A DNA stretch of 64,000 nt. It comes from Galeopsis tetrahit. Taxonomy: Eukaryota; Streptophyta; Magnoliopsida; Lamiales; Lamiaceae. Shown here in pieces: positions 42,312-54,193 of this stretch. The DNA lies in NCBI GenBank assembly GCA_963675135.1, contig OY776124.1:16800066-16864065 (forward strand). Direction: 5' to 3'. Under the pieces are notes generated by a model. It was not told the origin of the DNA, made no database searches, and saw nothing but the letters and a program-made list of their open reading frames with translations. The translations under genes were made by a program, and so were the position numbers. Every line of letters starts with the position of its first letter. The first letter of the stretch is position 1.

Positions 42312-43064
42312 TTAAGGTGACACACATTCCATGGGCGCATCATCTCCTTTCCTTAATGTCCTGAAGAAGTGATGACTCTTCTCCGTTGGCCTTGCTATGA
42401 ATCTGCTGAGGGCTGCTATTCTGCCATTTAGGGTCTGCAGCTCTTTCAAGTTTCGAGGGGGCTGCATGTCGAGTACGGCCTTCACCTTCGCAGGGTTGAC
42501 TTTTATTCCCCTCTGAGTCACCATGTATCCTAAGAATTTTCCTGACCCTACTCCAAATGAGCATTTAGCTGGATTCAACTTAATGCCATTTTCTCTGATT
42601 ACCTGGAATATCTCATTCAAGTATTTGATGTGTTCCTCTGCCTTAATACACTTAGCCAACATGTCATCCACATAGATTTCCATGTTCCTACCAATCTGTT
42701 CTCGAAATACTGAGTCTACCATTCTCTAGTAGGTGGCTCCTGCATTTATTAGTCCGAATGGCATGCGTATATAACCAAAAGTACCACATGCTGCAATAAA
42801 ACATACCTTCGGGATATCAGGGGGATTCAACTGAATCTGATGGTATCCCTGATACGCGTCCATCATGCTGAGCAGCTCGAATCCGGATGTCGCGTCTACC
42901 AATTGATCGATTCTGGGAAGGGGATAATGGTCTTTGGGACATGCTTTGTTCAAATCCCTGAAGTCAATACACATTCTCCATTTACCAGCTTCTTTAGACA
43001 CGAGTACTGCGTTTGAAAGCCATTCAAGGAGCTGTAACCTCTTTACATGTCGTGCACTTAACAA
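42312..43064 (-). pseudogene. Reverse transcriptase of gypsy F, two pieces
   Basis: Piece one (43064-42726) carries WLSNAVLVSKEAGKWRMCID, NKACPKDHYPLPRIDQLVD, MMDAYQGYHQI and MPFGLINAGATY, then a stop at 42726. Piece two (42722-42312) carries EIYVDDMLAKC, NGIKLNPAKCSFGVGSGKFL and QRGIKVNPAKVKAV. The YVDD catalytic box is intact. The stop falls at the codon before the next RT residue, so a single nonsense change explains the break. It ends soon after ARPTEKSHHFFRTLRKG, exactly where RNase H should begin. Confidence 0.9.
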
Positions 43065-43382
43065 TTTATCAATCTCCTATTTCAAAATAAGGTTCTTTTC
43101 CTTACCAAAGTTTCTCAATTTTTTCTTTACTGGTTTCGCCCTGGGATTTACATTGAGGTGATGTACTGCTATCTCTGGAGGGATACCCGTCGTATCTGTT
43201 GGGGCGAAAGAAAATATGTCTGCATTCTCTCGAAGAGTGGCTATCATTCTCTCCTTAAGTTATGGGTCCATATGGGTACCAATTCTGGTTATGAATCCTT
43301 CTTTCTCAGGGTAGAGCTCGATATTCATCAACTCCTCATCTGCTTTGATTTTGGGTTGTTCCTCTGCCAACTCACCCACTTT

Positions 43383-43693
43383 TTATTTTTTCAATTCAGG
43401 GTCCTCACCCTTAAACCTTTCCAACCCTCGGAACATAGCCCTGTCTGCTATCTTCACTGATTCTACATAGCATTTCCTTGCTTGATACTGATCTCCACAT
43501 ATCTCTCCCACTCCCCCCGAGGCGGGAAATTTCATCTTCACGTGGAAGGTGGAAATTAATGCATGAAAGATGTTCAAGCTTGGTCTTCCCATCACCACAT
43601 TGTATGAGGATGGGACATCAACTATAAAAAGTTATATCACTTGTACACGTCGGTTAGGGGCAGTCCCTAGCCCCACTTGCAATAGTGCCAAAC
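43383..43693 (-). pseudogene. Protease C-terminal remnant and linker, gypsy F
   Basis: NVVMGRPSLNIFHALIST is the usual tail of Tat-type protease. It continues in frame from the other side of element D (58164 upward) once the CAAAC duplication is discounted, with one stop just after the junction. The linker KMKFPASGGVGEICGDQ leads towards RT. Confidence 0.82.
43689..43693. repeat. Target duplication CAAAC, left of element D
   Basis: Perfect partner at 58164-58168. Confidence 0.93.
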
Positions 43694-45132
43694 TGTTGGT
43701 CCCTGAACGAGTAGTGCATGGGATTAAAGTCTAGAGGGGAGGGGTGAATAGACTTTAAAACTTTTTCAAACAGAGTTGGGAACCTCTTCTGATTGCTATG
43801 TCAACTGGACTGCAAGTCTGCTGGTCCAGATGACTATAGTGATCTGACTGAAGAGGTTATATGCGGAAATATGGTGGCCCTGGTTTAGACTCGTTCTTGT
43901 AACTTGTTTTACTTTGTGAAACTACTCAGCTGATGCTGGTTTGAAAGTTATGGCCTTGTTTTGAAGAGTGTTGAAATCACAGTATGCACTATATAATAAT
44001 GAATGTAAAAGCAGAAATGTAAAGTGCAGAAAGTAAATAACACCGGATTTATAGTGGTTCGGATATACGATCCTACGTCCACTCTCACGTCCTAACGTGA
44101 TGTTTAATCCCTTTAATTTCCACAAATTACAAGGGTCTTGTCCTTTATAGTCCCAAGGTTAGGACTTTGAGATCTGAGCCGTCCTAACAGCTGCGGTCTC
44201 CACAAGTGATTGTAAGCACTTGCACTTTGGGGGGTTTCAAAAACTTAAACCTTTCGGTGAGGGTTTGGGGTTTTTGAGATGTATCCAACTAATGGTTCAA
44301 GCTTATAATTTGCTTAACCACTATGCCTAAAACAACTGATATACAATATGAATAAGTTTCAGGTTCTTAAGGGTTGGATAGGAAGTACTTAAGAGCTATG
44401 GATAATCTAATGGATTTCTGGCTCTTGGAGAATTCTTAGAACAATGTGGCTTTTTGCTTGATTGCTTGCTGTGCTTGTGAATTCTCTCTTGTTGCTTCTG
44501 TGTTTTGTGATTCCTCATCCTCTTGTATTTATAATGGAGATTGGGTGCAACTAGCCGTTGGAGTTGACTAGCCGTTTGAGCAATCTTCCCATAATAGCTT
44601 GATTCCTTGATTCCAGCCGCTTGATTGCTTCAATCCTGGGATCATGTCAATCTTCTAAATAAGGTAGGTCTTCGTTTGAATTGCAAGATGACTTGGGAAT
44701 CAGCCGAGTCCTGGAAGAGCACATAGTCTTCTGATCTGTACTTCTAGTCTTCTGACTACTCTTCTGGCCTTAGGTCTTCTGTCTTCTGATATCAGACGAG
44801 TACTACTCTTCTGATCTGGAAATTCTTTGTACTGCTTTAGGCCATCTTCAATCTGGGACTCCATCAGATAAGTAGGTATACAAGCACCTTAACATATCTG
44901 GTCTTCAAGGATCTTCTAGTCTTCATGTCTTCTACTCTTCTCATCTTGAGGATAGGCATGTAAGCCATGACTGTGCTGATCAGCTGCTATCAATACAGTT
45001 GATCACACAAGACTAGTCTAAGCTGTTCTATACAAGTCAGCTGATCCTATTACATTTATAAACTCTAAGTGTTTTGGCCATCAAAACTATTCTAACATCA
45101 AGTGGGGCTTAGGGTGAATTTATATCCCAACA
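43694..45132 (-). repeat. 3' LTR of element D (1,439 bp)
   Basis: Plus-strand TGTTGGTCCC...TATCCCAACA. TATA box TATAAATA (minus) at 44526-44533. Shared LTR phrases GAGGGGAGGGGTGAATAG (43734-43751) and TTTATAGTGGTTCGG (44048-44062). A short minus-strand frame at 43922-44125 is repeated in the other LTR and is not regarded as a gene. Confidence 0.95.
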
Positions 45133-45146
45133 ATTTCCCCCTTTTT
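45133..45146 (-). other. Polypurine tract of element D
   Basis: Minus-strand AAAAAGGGGGAAAT directly beside the 3' LTR. Confidence 0.92.
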
Positions 45147-45354
45147 GATGAAGCCAAAACTATATATGATAAATGCTCTTAATAAGATAAAATAGGAGTT
45201 TATAAACTTCATAAAAACTGAAGTATCTGATGAAGACAATGAGAGTTTGTCTTGAAAGCAAAGAGAACTAAACTTGATTATATAGAACTTTTACAGATTA
45301 CAAGTAATAGTTTCTTAAGGCTTTGAAAGTGGTCTTCATCAGGTCTTCTGATCT

Positions 45355-48300
45355 TCAGATGCGGAAGGCAAGGTACAGACGAGATCGAACTTCTTCCATG
45401 TGCTGCAGGTGTGTAACATTCTCCTCTTCATAGATCTTCTCTAGGATCCTTTTGACTTCAATGAGGTCTGTTCTTCCAGAATCCAGAGTGGGAGGATCCC
45501 ATTTGGGTTCTTCAGGAGTTAGGATTCTGCAGTTGTCAAGTTCTTTGGCTGTCTTGACTACTTCTTTCCAGAACTCTGGATCTTCAATGTTCATGAATTG
45601 ATTGAACTGGAAGAATTCATCTTCATAGGTTGGGAGAGGGCCAAATTTTCTTACAATGTGGTGTTGAATTTGCCATTTCTTCTTCAGAGGGTGCCACCTT
45701 GGTAGCTCATCTTGAAGGGCTAGATAGTCCACATAGTTGCTATCAAACACCAGAACTTTATCTTTCTGTGCCAGAGCATTTTCTTTCAGTGCTTTCTCCT
45801 TGAGAGCTTTCCTGAGTTTGGCTATCTTCCTCTCAAATTTGGCTTTGACTTCTTTCGCATCTTTTAGCTTCTTTTGTTTAAGCTCTTGAGCTTCAAGCTC
45901 TTTTCTTTTCTTCAACTCTAAAGCCTCTTTCTCTTCTGCAGTAGGCTCTGCTGGAGTTGACTTCTGAGCTTGCTCATCTGCTTGCTCATCTGCCTTCCTT
46001 TTCCTAGTCATTCTTTTCTCGGAAACTGGTTCAGTAGGGGCAGTGATCTGCAGACTTTTGTCAGTTGCTTGAGTGGGAGCTTGGATGTCTTCTTGAGCAA
46101 TTTCTTTGCCTTTGCCTTTCTTGCTCTTGATTTTGCTTGATAAACCACCCAAGGTTTCATTCAACTCATCTTGAGATACTACCATTACAGCTTGCTGTGC
46201 AGTAGTCTTCTCTAGAGCTTTTATCAATACATCTTCCCCCTTTTTGGCTTCAGCAAGTGCAGCCGCAAAAGGCTTCATGGCATTCAGAATCTCCACTCTA
46301 AGAGTTTGTTGAAGAGCCATGGCGTTGACTTTGCCAATATGAGTCAGATGTGTGATGCTATGTTCTAGAATCTGAGCATGAGAGTTGGAGGAGGAGGCAG
46401 CTTCTAGTTTAGCTGTAATTGCTTCCAGTCTGGTTGCTGTCTCCTGCAGCTGAATCTGAAGTTTTTCATTCTCTGCTGTAGCTGATTGGAGAAGAGCTCG
46501 ACCTTCAGTAGCTCTTGCTTCAGCATCTTCAATTCTTGTCTTGTAGGTGTTTTCCATGCGGTTGACCTCATTGGTGTAGAGATCAGCAAACCTGGTGGAA
46601 TGTTCACCTGCCATCTTCAGAATGCTGGTCAGATACTCACTTATCTGATCGTGAAGAGATTCTCCAAACTTGTCTTCAATATCAATGATCTGGTTATGAA
46701 GACGAGTTCTCTGCTCCTTGACTGCCTTTTCAACATATCTTCCAAGCTGTGGGCCTAAGCCCTTTTCAAAGTTTAGGTCTATAGCAGTCTTGACCTGTGA
46801 GCATATGTCTGCTGTATAGTCAGCTGTTGAAGTAGAAGTTGAGGCAGTACCTTGAGGCTTTGGATGCACTGTCAGGGCTTTGCCTCTGTCTTCAGCTGAA
46901 AGGTACTCTTCATTGAGAAATGTGGTAGTGGCCTTAACCAGGTGGGACATGATGGTGTCACCTTTGTCAATGAAGTGAGGTAGAGTATCCTTAGGCATGA
47001 AGTGATCAGGAATATTGATTACTTCTTTTTCAATCTCGGTTCTGTCAGCTGGTTCAGCTGAGTCTTCCGCAGGAACGGACGCAGCTGAGTCATTCACTTT
47101 GGCTGTGCCAGCTGTCTGATGATCTGATATGCCTTCTGGGATAGAGGCATCATTAGATGGAATTCCTAGAATTCTGTGGCATACTGCTGTAAAGGCTTCT
47201 TCGGGCAGCAGTTGAGCAAAAGATGTAACTTGAGCAACTTCTTTTTGCTCCATTTCCCAGTCGAGGAAATTAGCTTTTCCTCCCATTCCTTCCATGACTT
47301 CAATAAGGTCATCCACATCATCTCTCCTGAGTTCAATCCAGGTGCAGATTCTGAGAATTTGTTCGAACTGAACTGATTCCTCATCAATACCAGGAATAGT
47401 AGACTTGAGCAGGGTTGCTATCTTCATCCTCATTCTCTTCTCCCTTGTGCACATAGGATAGTGTACCATTCTGTAGTGAGGTTGAGAGGGACCAGCTTGA
47501 GCAAGATCTGCTGGTGCCATGTCTTCTGGAGCAGAAGAACCAATGATGGTAGGAGTTTGAGTATTTGGGGTAGTTTCCTCTGCTGTGTGAGTATCAGCAG
47601 GGATTTGGGAAGTGATATGTTCTTGATCTTCAGTGATCTGTTCATCAGCAGGGATTTGGGTTTGCTGGTCTGGTATAGTTTCTTCAAGAAGATCAGTAGA
47701 GGTTAGGACACTCGGATCTTGAACATCAGCAGGGTTTTGGGTCTGCTGGTCTGGCATAGTTTCTTCATGAAGATCAGTAGAGGTTTGGACACTCTGATCT
47801 TGAACATCAGCAGGGTTAGGCAATAGGGGTTCAGGGGTTGAGGTAGGTGAAGCTTGTTCCTCTGCTGTGTGAGTATCAGCAGGGATTTGGATATCAGTGT
47901 TTGAGTGGTCAGATGGGCTGGAGTCATCAGAAGGGTTGAAGGATGCAATCGGGGCTATTAACATGGGAGTAGGAAGCCTCGATTTCTTGGACTTTTTGTT
48001 GGAAGAAGAATTATTCTTCTTTCTCTTCTGACCCTTTGATAATTTAGAAGGAGTAAAAGAGGGAGAGGGTTTAGAGGTACCTGCCTTCTTCAAGGGAGAG
48101 GCAGTGGGAGTGGCATCTGAATCAGATGGGGAGATGAGCCCAGATCTGATTAGATATCGTCTTTGTGCTAAGGTCTGATTGTCATCATCATGATCAGCAG
48201 CAACCTTCTTCTGAGCCTCTTCTTTGGTTGGCTCCTCTTCTTCTTCAGCAGAGTCATGATCAGACTCTTGTGCTGCCTTCTCAGCCAACAGCTTCCTCTT

Positions 48301-49107
48301 TTCTTCTTTTAACCTTTCTGCCTCAGCAAGAGCTTCCTTTCTCAAATAATATTTGGAGATGTGAAAGGTCTTATGAGGTCCCATCTTGTACTTCTTTGGG
48401 AGAATATCTGGAAGGATGATGCTCAGCTTGTTGACAAAGCTGACTGTAGCTGCTATCTTCCATACCTTCGATTGTAAGTCCAAAGTGACTTTCTTTGCCT
48501 CAAGAGCAATTCTTTCTAAGAATAGTCCTTGCCAGTCTCCATCGATCTGATCTCAGATTGCAGCCATTACTCGAACCTTTAAAGTAGTAACAGCATCATG
48601 ACTGAATGTGTTACCAAGTAACATCTTTCCTGCAATATCCAACAAGGTTTGGAATTTTGGTTCAAGTTGGGATTTCTTTAGTCCAGTTGCATCAGTAGCC
48701 TTGATTCTTCCACCAGTAAACATCTCCATATACTCCTTTTCTCTATTCATGATGTAGTTGGAGATATTTATTTTCCCCCTTGATAGGCCAAACAATTCCT
48801 GAAGAATTTCCCTTGTAACCTTGACTTTGTGTCCATTCATGACACTTTCGACATGAGAACCCTTCATCACGGCGTTTGCATAGAATGTCAGAACGTCTTG
48901 TTCATAGACATTAGTTGGAGCTGCTTCCAGAAAGTCTCTGAGTTTAAGATTGACGCACCGAAGCAATATCTCCTTGTTCTCATCTGAGTGTTTGCCTTTG
49001 AAAAACAGAGCATTCTCCGTAAAAATCTTCCCTTCCTTGGACCACTTTGCAGCATCCAAGGTGCCAGTATTCTTGGTCTTCTCGTCGTAAATTTCAATGA
49101 TTGCCAT
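45355..49107 (-). CDS. Env-like third ORF of element D (about 1,250 codons with one TGA)
   Basis: Start MAIIEIYDEKTKNTGTLD at 49107. N-terminal region (about 185 residues): FFKGKHSDENKEILLRC, VLTFYANAVMKGSHVES, KVTREILQELFGLSRG; it resembles 'putative plant transposon protein' domains. A TGA near 48550-48552 follows VMAAI, and the same frame continues 1,042 residues. Next come FHISKYYLRKEAL, a charged coil, a low-complexity part with 27-residue repeats, then RMVHYPMCTREKRMRMKI (a related PMCPKEKRLR is in C), coiled coil about residues 590-920, and a C-terminal region with LKKKWQIQHHIVRKFG and EEPKWDPPTLDSG as in X. No clear signal peptide or membrane span. Function unknown. Confidence 0.8.
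47640..47815 (-). repeat. 81-bp in-frame tandem repeat in the third ORF of D
   Basis: ATCAGCAGGG starts at 47644, 47725 and 47806, 81 bp (27 codons) apart. The encoded unit holds NPADVQD, TSTDL and PDQQTQ. Related ATCAGCAGGGATTTGG phrases at about 47595 and 47875 suggest earlier rounds. Length should vary between copies of the element. Confidence 0.85.
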
Positions 49108-50902
49108 AGTAGAGTCTGAGTGTTAGGGTTTGAGGGCTTGAAACAAATTTGCAGAACGAGAGAGAGTAATGTGATTAATTGAGTAATATGAGCGACAGTG
49201 TTTGGGAGAGGTTTTAGGGGTGTGAATATATACTCCAGAAAATTTGATCTAACGGTCAGATTTGTGTTTGAATTTGGAGTAGAGCCCAAGATTTCCTTCT
49301 TTGATTTCTTAAATTTGCCGGCTGGTTATGCCATTTGGCAATTGTTGATTTGTTGGCAATATGGTACTTGAGTATTAATGACATCATTACCAAAAATAGC
49401 CGTTGAGACTAATTTATGGTAAGAATTGATCATCAAGGCCGTTTTCTATAAGAAAATTGCATTCCTTATATAAGCCAATTTGTTTAATTACATTCAGGAA
49501 TAAATCTAGAATGAATTACATGATCAAGACTAGTCATTATACTCTAAATTTGTGTGATTTGATCAGCAGAGTGAGGTCTTCTGAGTTCTTCAAGATGTCT
49601 GCTGATTGTCTTTGAAAAGTCTTCTGGTCAGCTGAGTTTGTCTTCTGATCAGCTGAGTAGAGGAAACGGTGTTTGCTGTGATGATCCAACCTGGATGGAT
49701 CCTTCCAGCTTTATTGTGAGTGATGATCCAACCTGGTTTGATGGATCTTTCAGCTCCTTCTTTAAATCAGGTGGAGCTAGTCTAGACATAGTCCCACTGA
49801 TTTAAATGTTTCTCACCATCGGATGTTCCTCATCATCAGATGGGATGTAGCATCTAATGTGCTCTTGTTGAATTTCTTCGCTTCTCTAGAAGGGGAAGGA
49901 AGGTTGAGGGGTGCTTCAATGGAGTTGAAGAGAGGGCCATGGACTCAGCCTTCATGTTCTGTTTAGACACAGTAGCTTTGCATAATAAGCTTTCCATGTA
50001 GAACTTCCTTCTGGAGAAGAAGCTCTGCTTGCTTGCTACTTTGTCCTCTGCATCTCTTCCTCCTTTAGCTTTCAACAAGAACGTCTCTTCTTCCTTTAGC
50101 TTTCATGAACATACTCATGTTGAGTAAGCCATGGATCTGCATCATCTTCATTTTCTGGACAAATCTTCATCTCCTTCACCCAAGATTTTGGTTGAAGAAT
50201 GATCTCCGTTCCATCTCTTCTTTCAATTGTCTCCATACCTGAAACAAGAAAAGTGTTAGATGTTTTGTGTTCTTAGGTGTTCTCATAACTTCTCCTTTTA
50301 TAGGGGTAGAAATGAGGTAGTGGAGGGAAAAATGACAAAACTATAGAGGTGATAGGTCTGAATTTCTGAAAAGTGATTTCTTAAGATCAGTAGTGAGTTT
50401 CTTGATCCAAGGGTGCACATTTAAAGATATTCAGACTTTATCTAATGGAATGCAGAAATTATAAATTTTGACCATGAGTTATTTGAAATCCGTACTGTGC
50501 ATGCATACTGTTGAGTCGGTGAGGATGGTGTATTAATCCAGCCAAGTATGACTCAGTTAGTATACTGTATTTATGTATATGAATAAAGTATTTTATGAAG
50601 AATAGTTTATTAATATACATAGTTATACATTGCTTAGAGTAAGGAGATCAAATAGCTTTGTTCAAGTCTGCTATATATATATATATGTATACTATGCAAT
50701 GCAGATTTTAGAGTATTTCATCAAGGATTCTTAAGGTATCATTGATTCCCCCTTGATTAGATAACTCTATGTTTTCCCTCAGCTCTATCTGTCTTCATTG
50801 GGAAAGAACTTACCTGAAGATGAGGGTGTCTATTCACCTCATCTGATTCTCCTAGTCTGCTGCACTTGGGTCAGCTGAGGTTTTCAGCTGATCTTTCCTT
50901 CT
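49108..50902 (-). other. Untranslated interval between pol and third ORF of D
   Basis: About 1.8 kb. A 30-bp phrase containing GATGATCCAACCTGG is doubled at about 49680 and 49724, and an AT microsatellite (TATATATATATATATG) is near 50672. No convincing frame; the short one at 49854-50078 shows no known motif. It probably holds whatever signal lets the third ORF be expressed. Confidence 0.5.
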
Positions 50903-53900
50903 TCATGTGCTTGGGTCCAGGAGTCCTAAGCTGTAACATAAGGTCTTGAACCTTTCTTCAGCTAGGGGCTTAGTCAAGATGTCTGCTCTTTGGATATCTG
51001 TGTGAATTTTCTCCATCTTGATGTCCTTCTTTTCAAGGTGATCTCTTATGAAGTGGTGTCGGATGTCGACATGCTTGCACCTTGTGTGGAGGACTGGATT
51101 TTGAGTGATGGCAATGGCGCTGCTGCTATCACAATAAATAGGGACTTCTCTTGCCTCTACATTGTAATCCTTGAGTTGTTGAACTAGCCAGAGCAGCTGA
51201 CTACAACAACTACCAGCTGCCATGTATTCTGCTTCAGTGGTGGAGGTTGCAACTGAGGTTTGCTTCTTAGAGAACCATGATATCAGCTTGTTTCCTAGAA
51301 ATTGACAGGTTCCTGATGTGGACTTCCTATCAATTCTGCATCCTCCATAGTCTGAGTCAGAATAGCCACTCAATTCTAGATTGTCATCAGCAGGGTACCA
51401 TAGTCCTAGGTTGACTGTTCCTTTTAGGTACTTGAGAATCTTCCTTGCTGCTTCTAGATGACTTTGCTTTGGGTTTGCTTGAAACCTAGCACATACTCCT
51501 ACAGCAAATGTTATGTCTGGTCTGCTAGCTGTAAGATATAGTAGAGATCCAATCAGTGCTCTATATTCAGCTTGATCAACTGCCTGTCCAGACTCATCTG
51601 GTTCCATTTTGAAAGATGTCATTATTGGAATCCTTGCAGTCTTGCTTTGTAGAGCTTTGAATCTTTCTAATAGACTCTTGGTATACTTGGACTGGTTGAT
51701 GAAGATCCCTTCTGAACTCTGCTTGACTTGAAGTCCTAGGAAATAATTCATCTCACCCATCATGCTCATTTCGAATTTTCCTTGCATAAGTTCAGAGAAC
51801 TTCTTGCACATTTCTTGATTTGGTGATCCAAATATAATGTCATCTACATATATTTGTACCATTAAAATGTCTTCTCCTTCTTGTATTCTGAAGAGGGTTC
51901 TATCAACTTTGCCTTTTGTATATCCATTGTCAAGTAGGAATTGTGACAATGTGTCATACCAAGCTCTAGGGGCTTGTTTTAGACCATAGAGAGCCTTCTT
52001 CAGTCGATATACTTGATCACCTTTTTCAAATCCTGGAGGCTGCTCTACATATACTTCTTCTATCAGAATACCATTTAGAAAAGCACTCTTGACATCCATT
52101 TGATATACCTTGAAGCCCATATAAGATGCATAAGCTAGAAATAGTCGAATGGCTTCTAATCTGGCTACTAGTGCAAAAGTTTCATCATAGTCAATCCCTT
52201 CAGATTGTGAATATCCTTTTGCAACTAGCCTTACCTTATTTCTAGTTATCACATCATTTTCGTCCTTCTTGTTCTTGAATACCCACTTTGTTCCTACTAC
52301 ATTGTGGTTTTCAGGACGATCTACCAATTCCCAGACTTCATTTCTTTCGAATTGGTTTAGTTCTTCTTGCATAGCAGTGATCCAATTGCTATCTGTCATT
52401 GCTTCTTCTATGTCAGCTGGTTCAATGTTGGAGAGGAAAGCACACCAGCAGAACATAGATGATTGAGAATTCTGATTCAGTTGTCTTCTGGTCTTGACAC
52501 CTGATTCTGCTCCTCCTAAGATGAGGTTTGATGGATGGTTGTTCCTCCATGTATGTCTCACTGGAGTATCTGCATTGGATGAGTTTGGATTCTCATCTGG
52601 TCTAGTGTCATCAGGAGGGTTGACTTGATTAGTTCGATCATCATCTGTATCTTGAGTGTCAAAGAGATCATTCCCCCTGGCATTTGGGATTGATGCATCT
52701 TGATTCTGGTCAGCTTGTCCTACTTGAGTTTGAGATCTAGTGACAGGTCTATTAGGCTTATCTTCCTCTGGTTCTTCAGGGAAAGGTTCATTGACTTCAA
52801 TGAACTCATCTGGTTTGGACTTGATCACTAGATGTCTCATCTGATCTGCAGCTGAGTTTGTTTCTACTGCATTCTTTTCACACGATTCATCAAAAACAAC
52901 ATGAGGTGTTTCTTCCACAAGAAGGGTTCGTTTGTTGAGTACTCTAAATGCTTTGCTAGTTGAGGAGTATCCTAAGAATATCCCCTCATCTGCTTTGGCA
53001 TCAAAGGCATTCAACTTACTCTTCCCATTGTTGTGAATGAAACACTTACAACCAAATATATGAAAGTAAGATACTCTAGGTTTTCTTCCTTTCCACAGTT
53101 CATATGGAGTTTTCTCATGAATTTTATGAATACCTGACCTGTTTTGAGTGTGACAAGCTGTGTTGATGGCTTCTGCCCATAGCTTCTTGGGAGTAGAAAA
53201 TTCAGCAAGGAGTGTTCTGGCCGCTTCTTTGAGTGTTCTGACTCTTCTTTCAGCTACACCATTCTGTTGTGGTGTTCTTGCTGCACTTGTCTCATGCTGA
53301 ATACCATTAGAAGTACAATAGGCAATTATATAAGAGTTAATAAATTCAGTGCCTTTGTCACTTCTAATTTTCACGATTGGTTCTCCTTTTTCTACTTGGA
53401 TCCTCTTCAATAGTTCAGGGAGCTTCTGTTGTGTTTCACTCTTCTTGTATAGGAAGATAACCCAAGTAAACTTGGAGTAATCATCTACAACAATAAGAGT
53501 GTACTTCCTCCCTGTTAAAGTGGTTGGAGTGATTGGTCCAAAGAGATCCATGTGAAGCAATTCAAGGACTCTGCTGGTTGATGCTGTCTTCTTGGTCTTG
53601 AAAGAGACCTTTATTTGCTTCCCTTGTTGACATGCATCACAAACCTGATCTTTACAGTAGAGTTCATTAGGCAGACCATCAACTAAGGATTCCCTTGCTA
53701 ACTTGTTTATAGTCTTAAAGTTCAGATGGCTAAGACGTTTGTGCCATAGCCAGCTGACATCTTTAGGGCTCTTCACAAGCAGGCATGTATCCTTAGGACA
53801 GCTGTTCCAATTTGCAAGATACATACTTCCCTTTATAGATCCTGTTAGAAGGTTTTGTTTTGTTCTCTTATCACTTATGAGACACTCATCTTTAGAGAAT

Positions 53901-54193
53901 TTGACTGAGTAACCAGTGTCACAAAAGTGAGAAACAGATAATAAGTTAAACTTAAGACCTTCTACATATGATACATCATGTACCTCAATGTCACCATTTT
54001 TAAGGGTGCCATATCCTTTTGTGCTACCGTGCGCGTTATCACCAAAGAAAACTTTTGGACCTTTCTTCTCTATGTAGTTGGTCAGCAGGGTTTTGGTTCC
54101 TGTCATGTGAGTTGAGCATCCACTATCTATGTACCAAGTTTCTCCTGCTAGACCTCCTCTTCTGTATAGGTCCTTCCTTTCCTGCAAGAAAAG
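50903..54193 (-). CDS. Pol polyprotein of element D: protease, integrase, RT, RNase H
   Basis: 1,094 residues counted from TTG at 54187, in the same frame as gag and two codons after its TAA (54194-54196). Protease DSGCSTHMTG (Asp about 21). Integrase zinc site WHKRLSH...CDACQQG (149-186), catalytic Asp about 214 (HMDLFGP), Asp about 277 (IRSDKGTEF), Glu about 313 (GVAERRVRTLKE), correct D-D35-E spacing. RT MQEELNQFERNEVWELVDRP, YQMDVKSAFLNG, YVDD at 780-783. RNase H GYSDSDYGGCRIDRKSTSGT (about 941-960), STTEAEYMAAGSCCS, HTRCKHVDIRHHFIRDHL. One oddity: ETFALVARLEAI has Leu where relatives have Pro. No stop or shift; likely functional. Confidence 0.96.
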   Translation of the reverse strand, partial: LFLQERKDLYRRGGLAGETWYIDSGCSTHMTGTKTLLTNYIEKKGPKVFFGDNAHGSTKGYGTLKNGDIEVHDVSYVEGLKFNLLSVSHFCDTGYSVKFSKDECLISDKRTKQNLLTGSIKGSMYLANWNSCPKDTCLLVKSPKDVSWLWHKRLSHLNFKTINKLARESLVDGLPNELYCKDQVCDACQQGKQIKVSFKTKKTASTSRVLELLHMDLFGPITPTTLTGRKYTLIVVDDYSKFTWVIFLYKKSETQQKLPELLKRIQVEKGEPIVKIRSDKGTEFINSYIIAYCTSNGIQHETSAARTPQQNGVAERRVRTLKEAARTLLAEFSTPKKLWAEAINTACHTQNRSGIHKIHEKTPYELWKGRKPRVSYFHIFGCKCFIHNNGKSKLNAFDAKADEGIFLGYSSTSKAFRVLNKRTLLVEETPHVVFDESCEKNAVETNSAADQMRHLVIKSKPDEFIEVNEPFPEEPEEDKPNRPVTRSQTQVGQADQNQDASIPNARGNDLFDTQDTDDDRTNQVNPPDDTRPDENPNSSNADTPVRHTWRNNHPSNLILGGAESGVKTRRQLNQNSQSSMFCWCAFLSNIEPADIEEAMTDSNWITAMQEELNQFERNEVWELVDRPENHNVVGTKWVFKNKKDENDVITRNKVRLVAKGYSQSEGIDYDETFALVARLEAIRLFLAYASYMGFKVYQMDVKSAFLNGILIEEVYVEQPPGFEKGDQVYRLKKALYGLKQAPRAWYDTLSQFLLDNGYTKGKVDRTLFRIQEGEDILMVQIYVDDIIFGSPNQEMCKKFSELMQGKFEMSMMGEMNYFLGLQVKQSSEGIFINQSKYTKSLLERFKALQSKTARIPIMTSFKMEPDESGQAVDQAEYRALIGSLLYLTASRPDITFAVGVCARFQANPKQSHLEAARKILKYLKGTVNLGLWYPADDNLELSGYSDSDYGGCRIDRKSTSGTCQFLGNKLISWFSKKQTSVATSTTEAEYMAAGSCCSQLLWLVQQLKDYNVEAREVPIYCDSSSAIAITQNPVLHTRCKHVDIRHHFIRDHLEKKDIKMEKIHTDIQRADILTKPLAEERFKTLCYSLGLLDPST

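Noticed and set aside
43922..44125. A short protein frame present twice (also 56953-57156)
   Set aside because: It lies inside both LTRs of D; repetition reflects LTR identity.
45355..49107. True viral envelope gene
   Set aside because: No signal peptide, fusion peptide or membrane anchor is visible; 'env-like' is used only for position.
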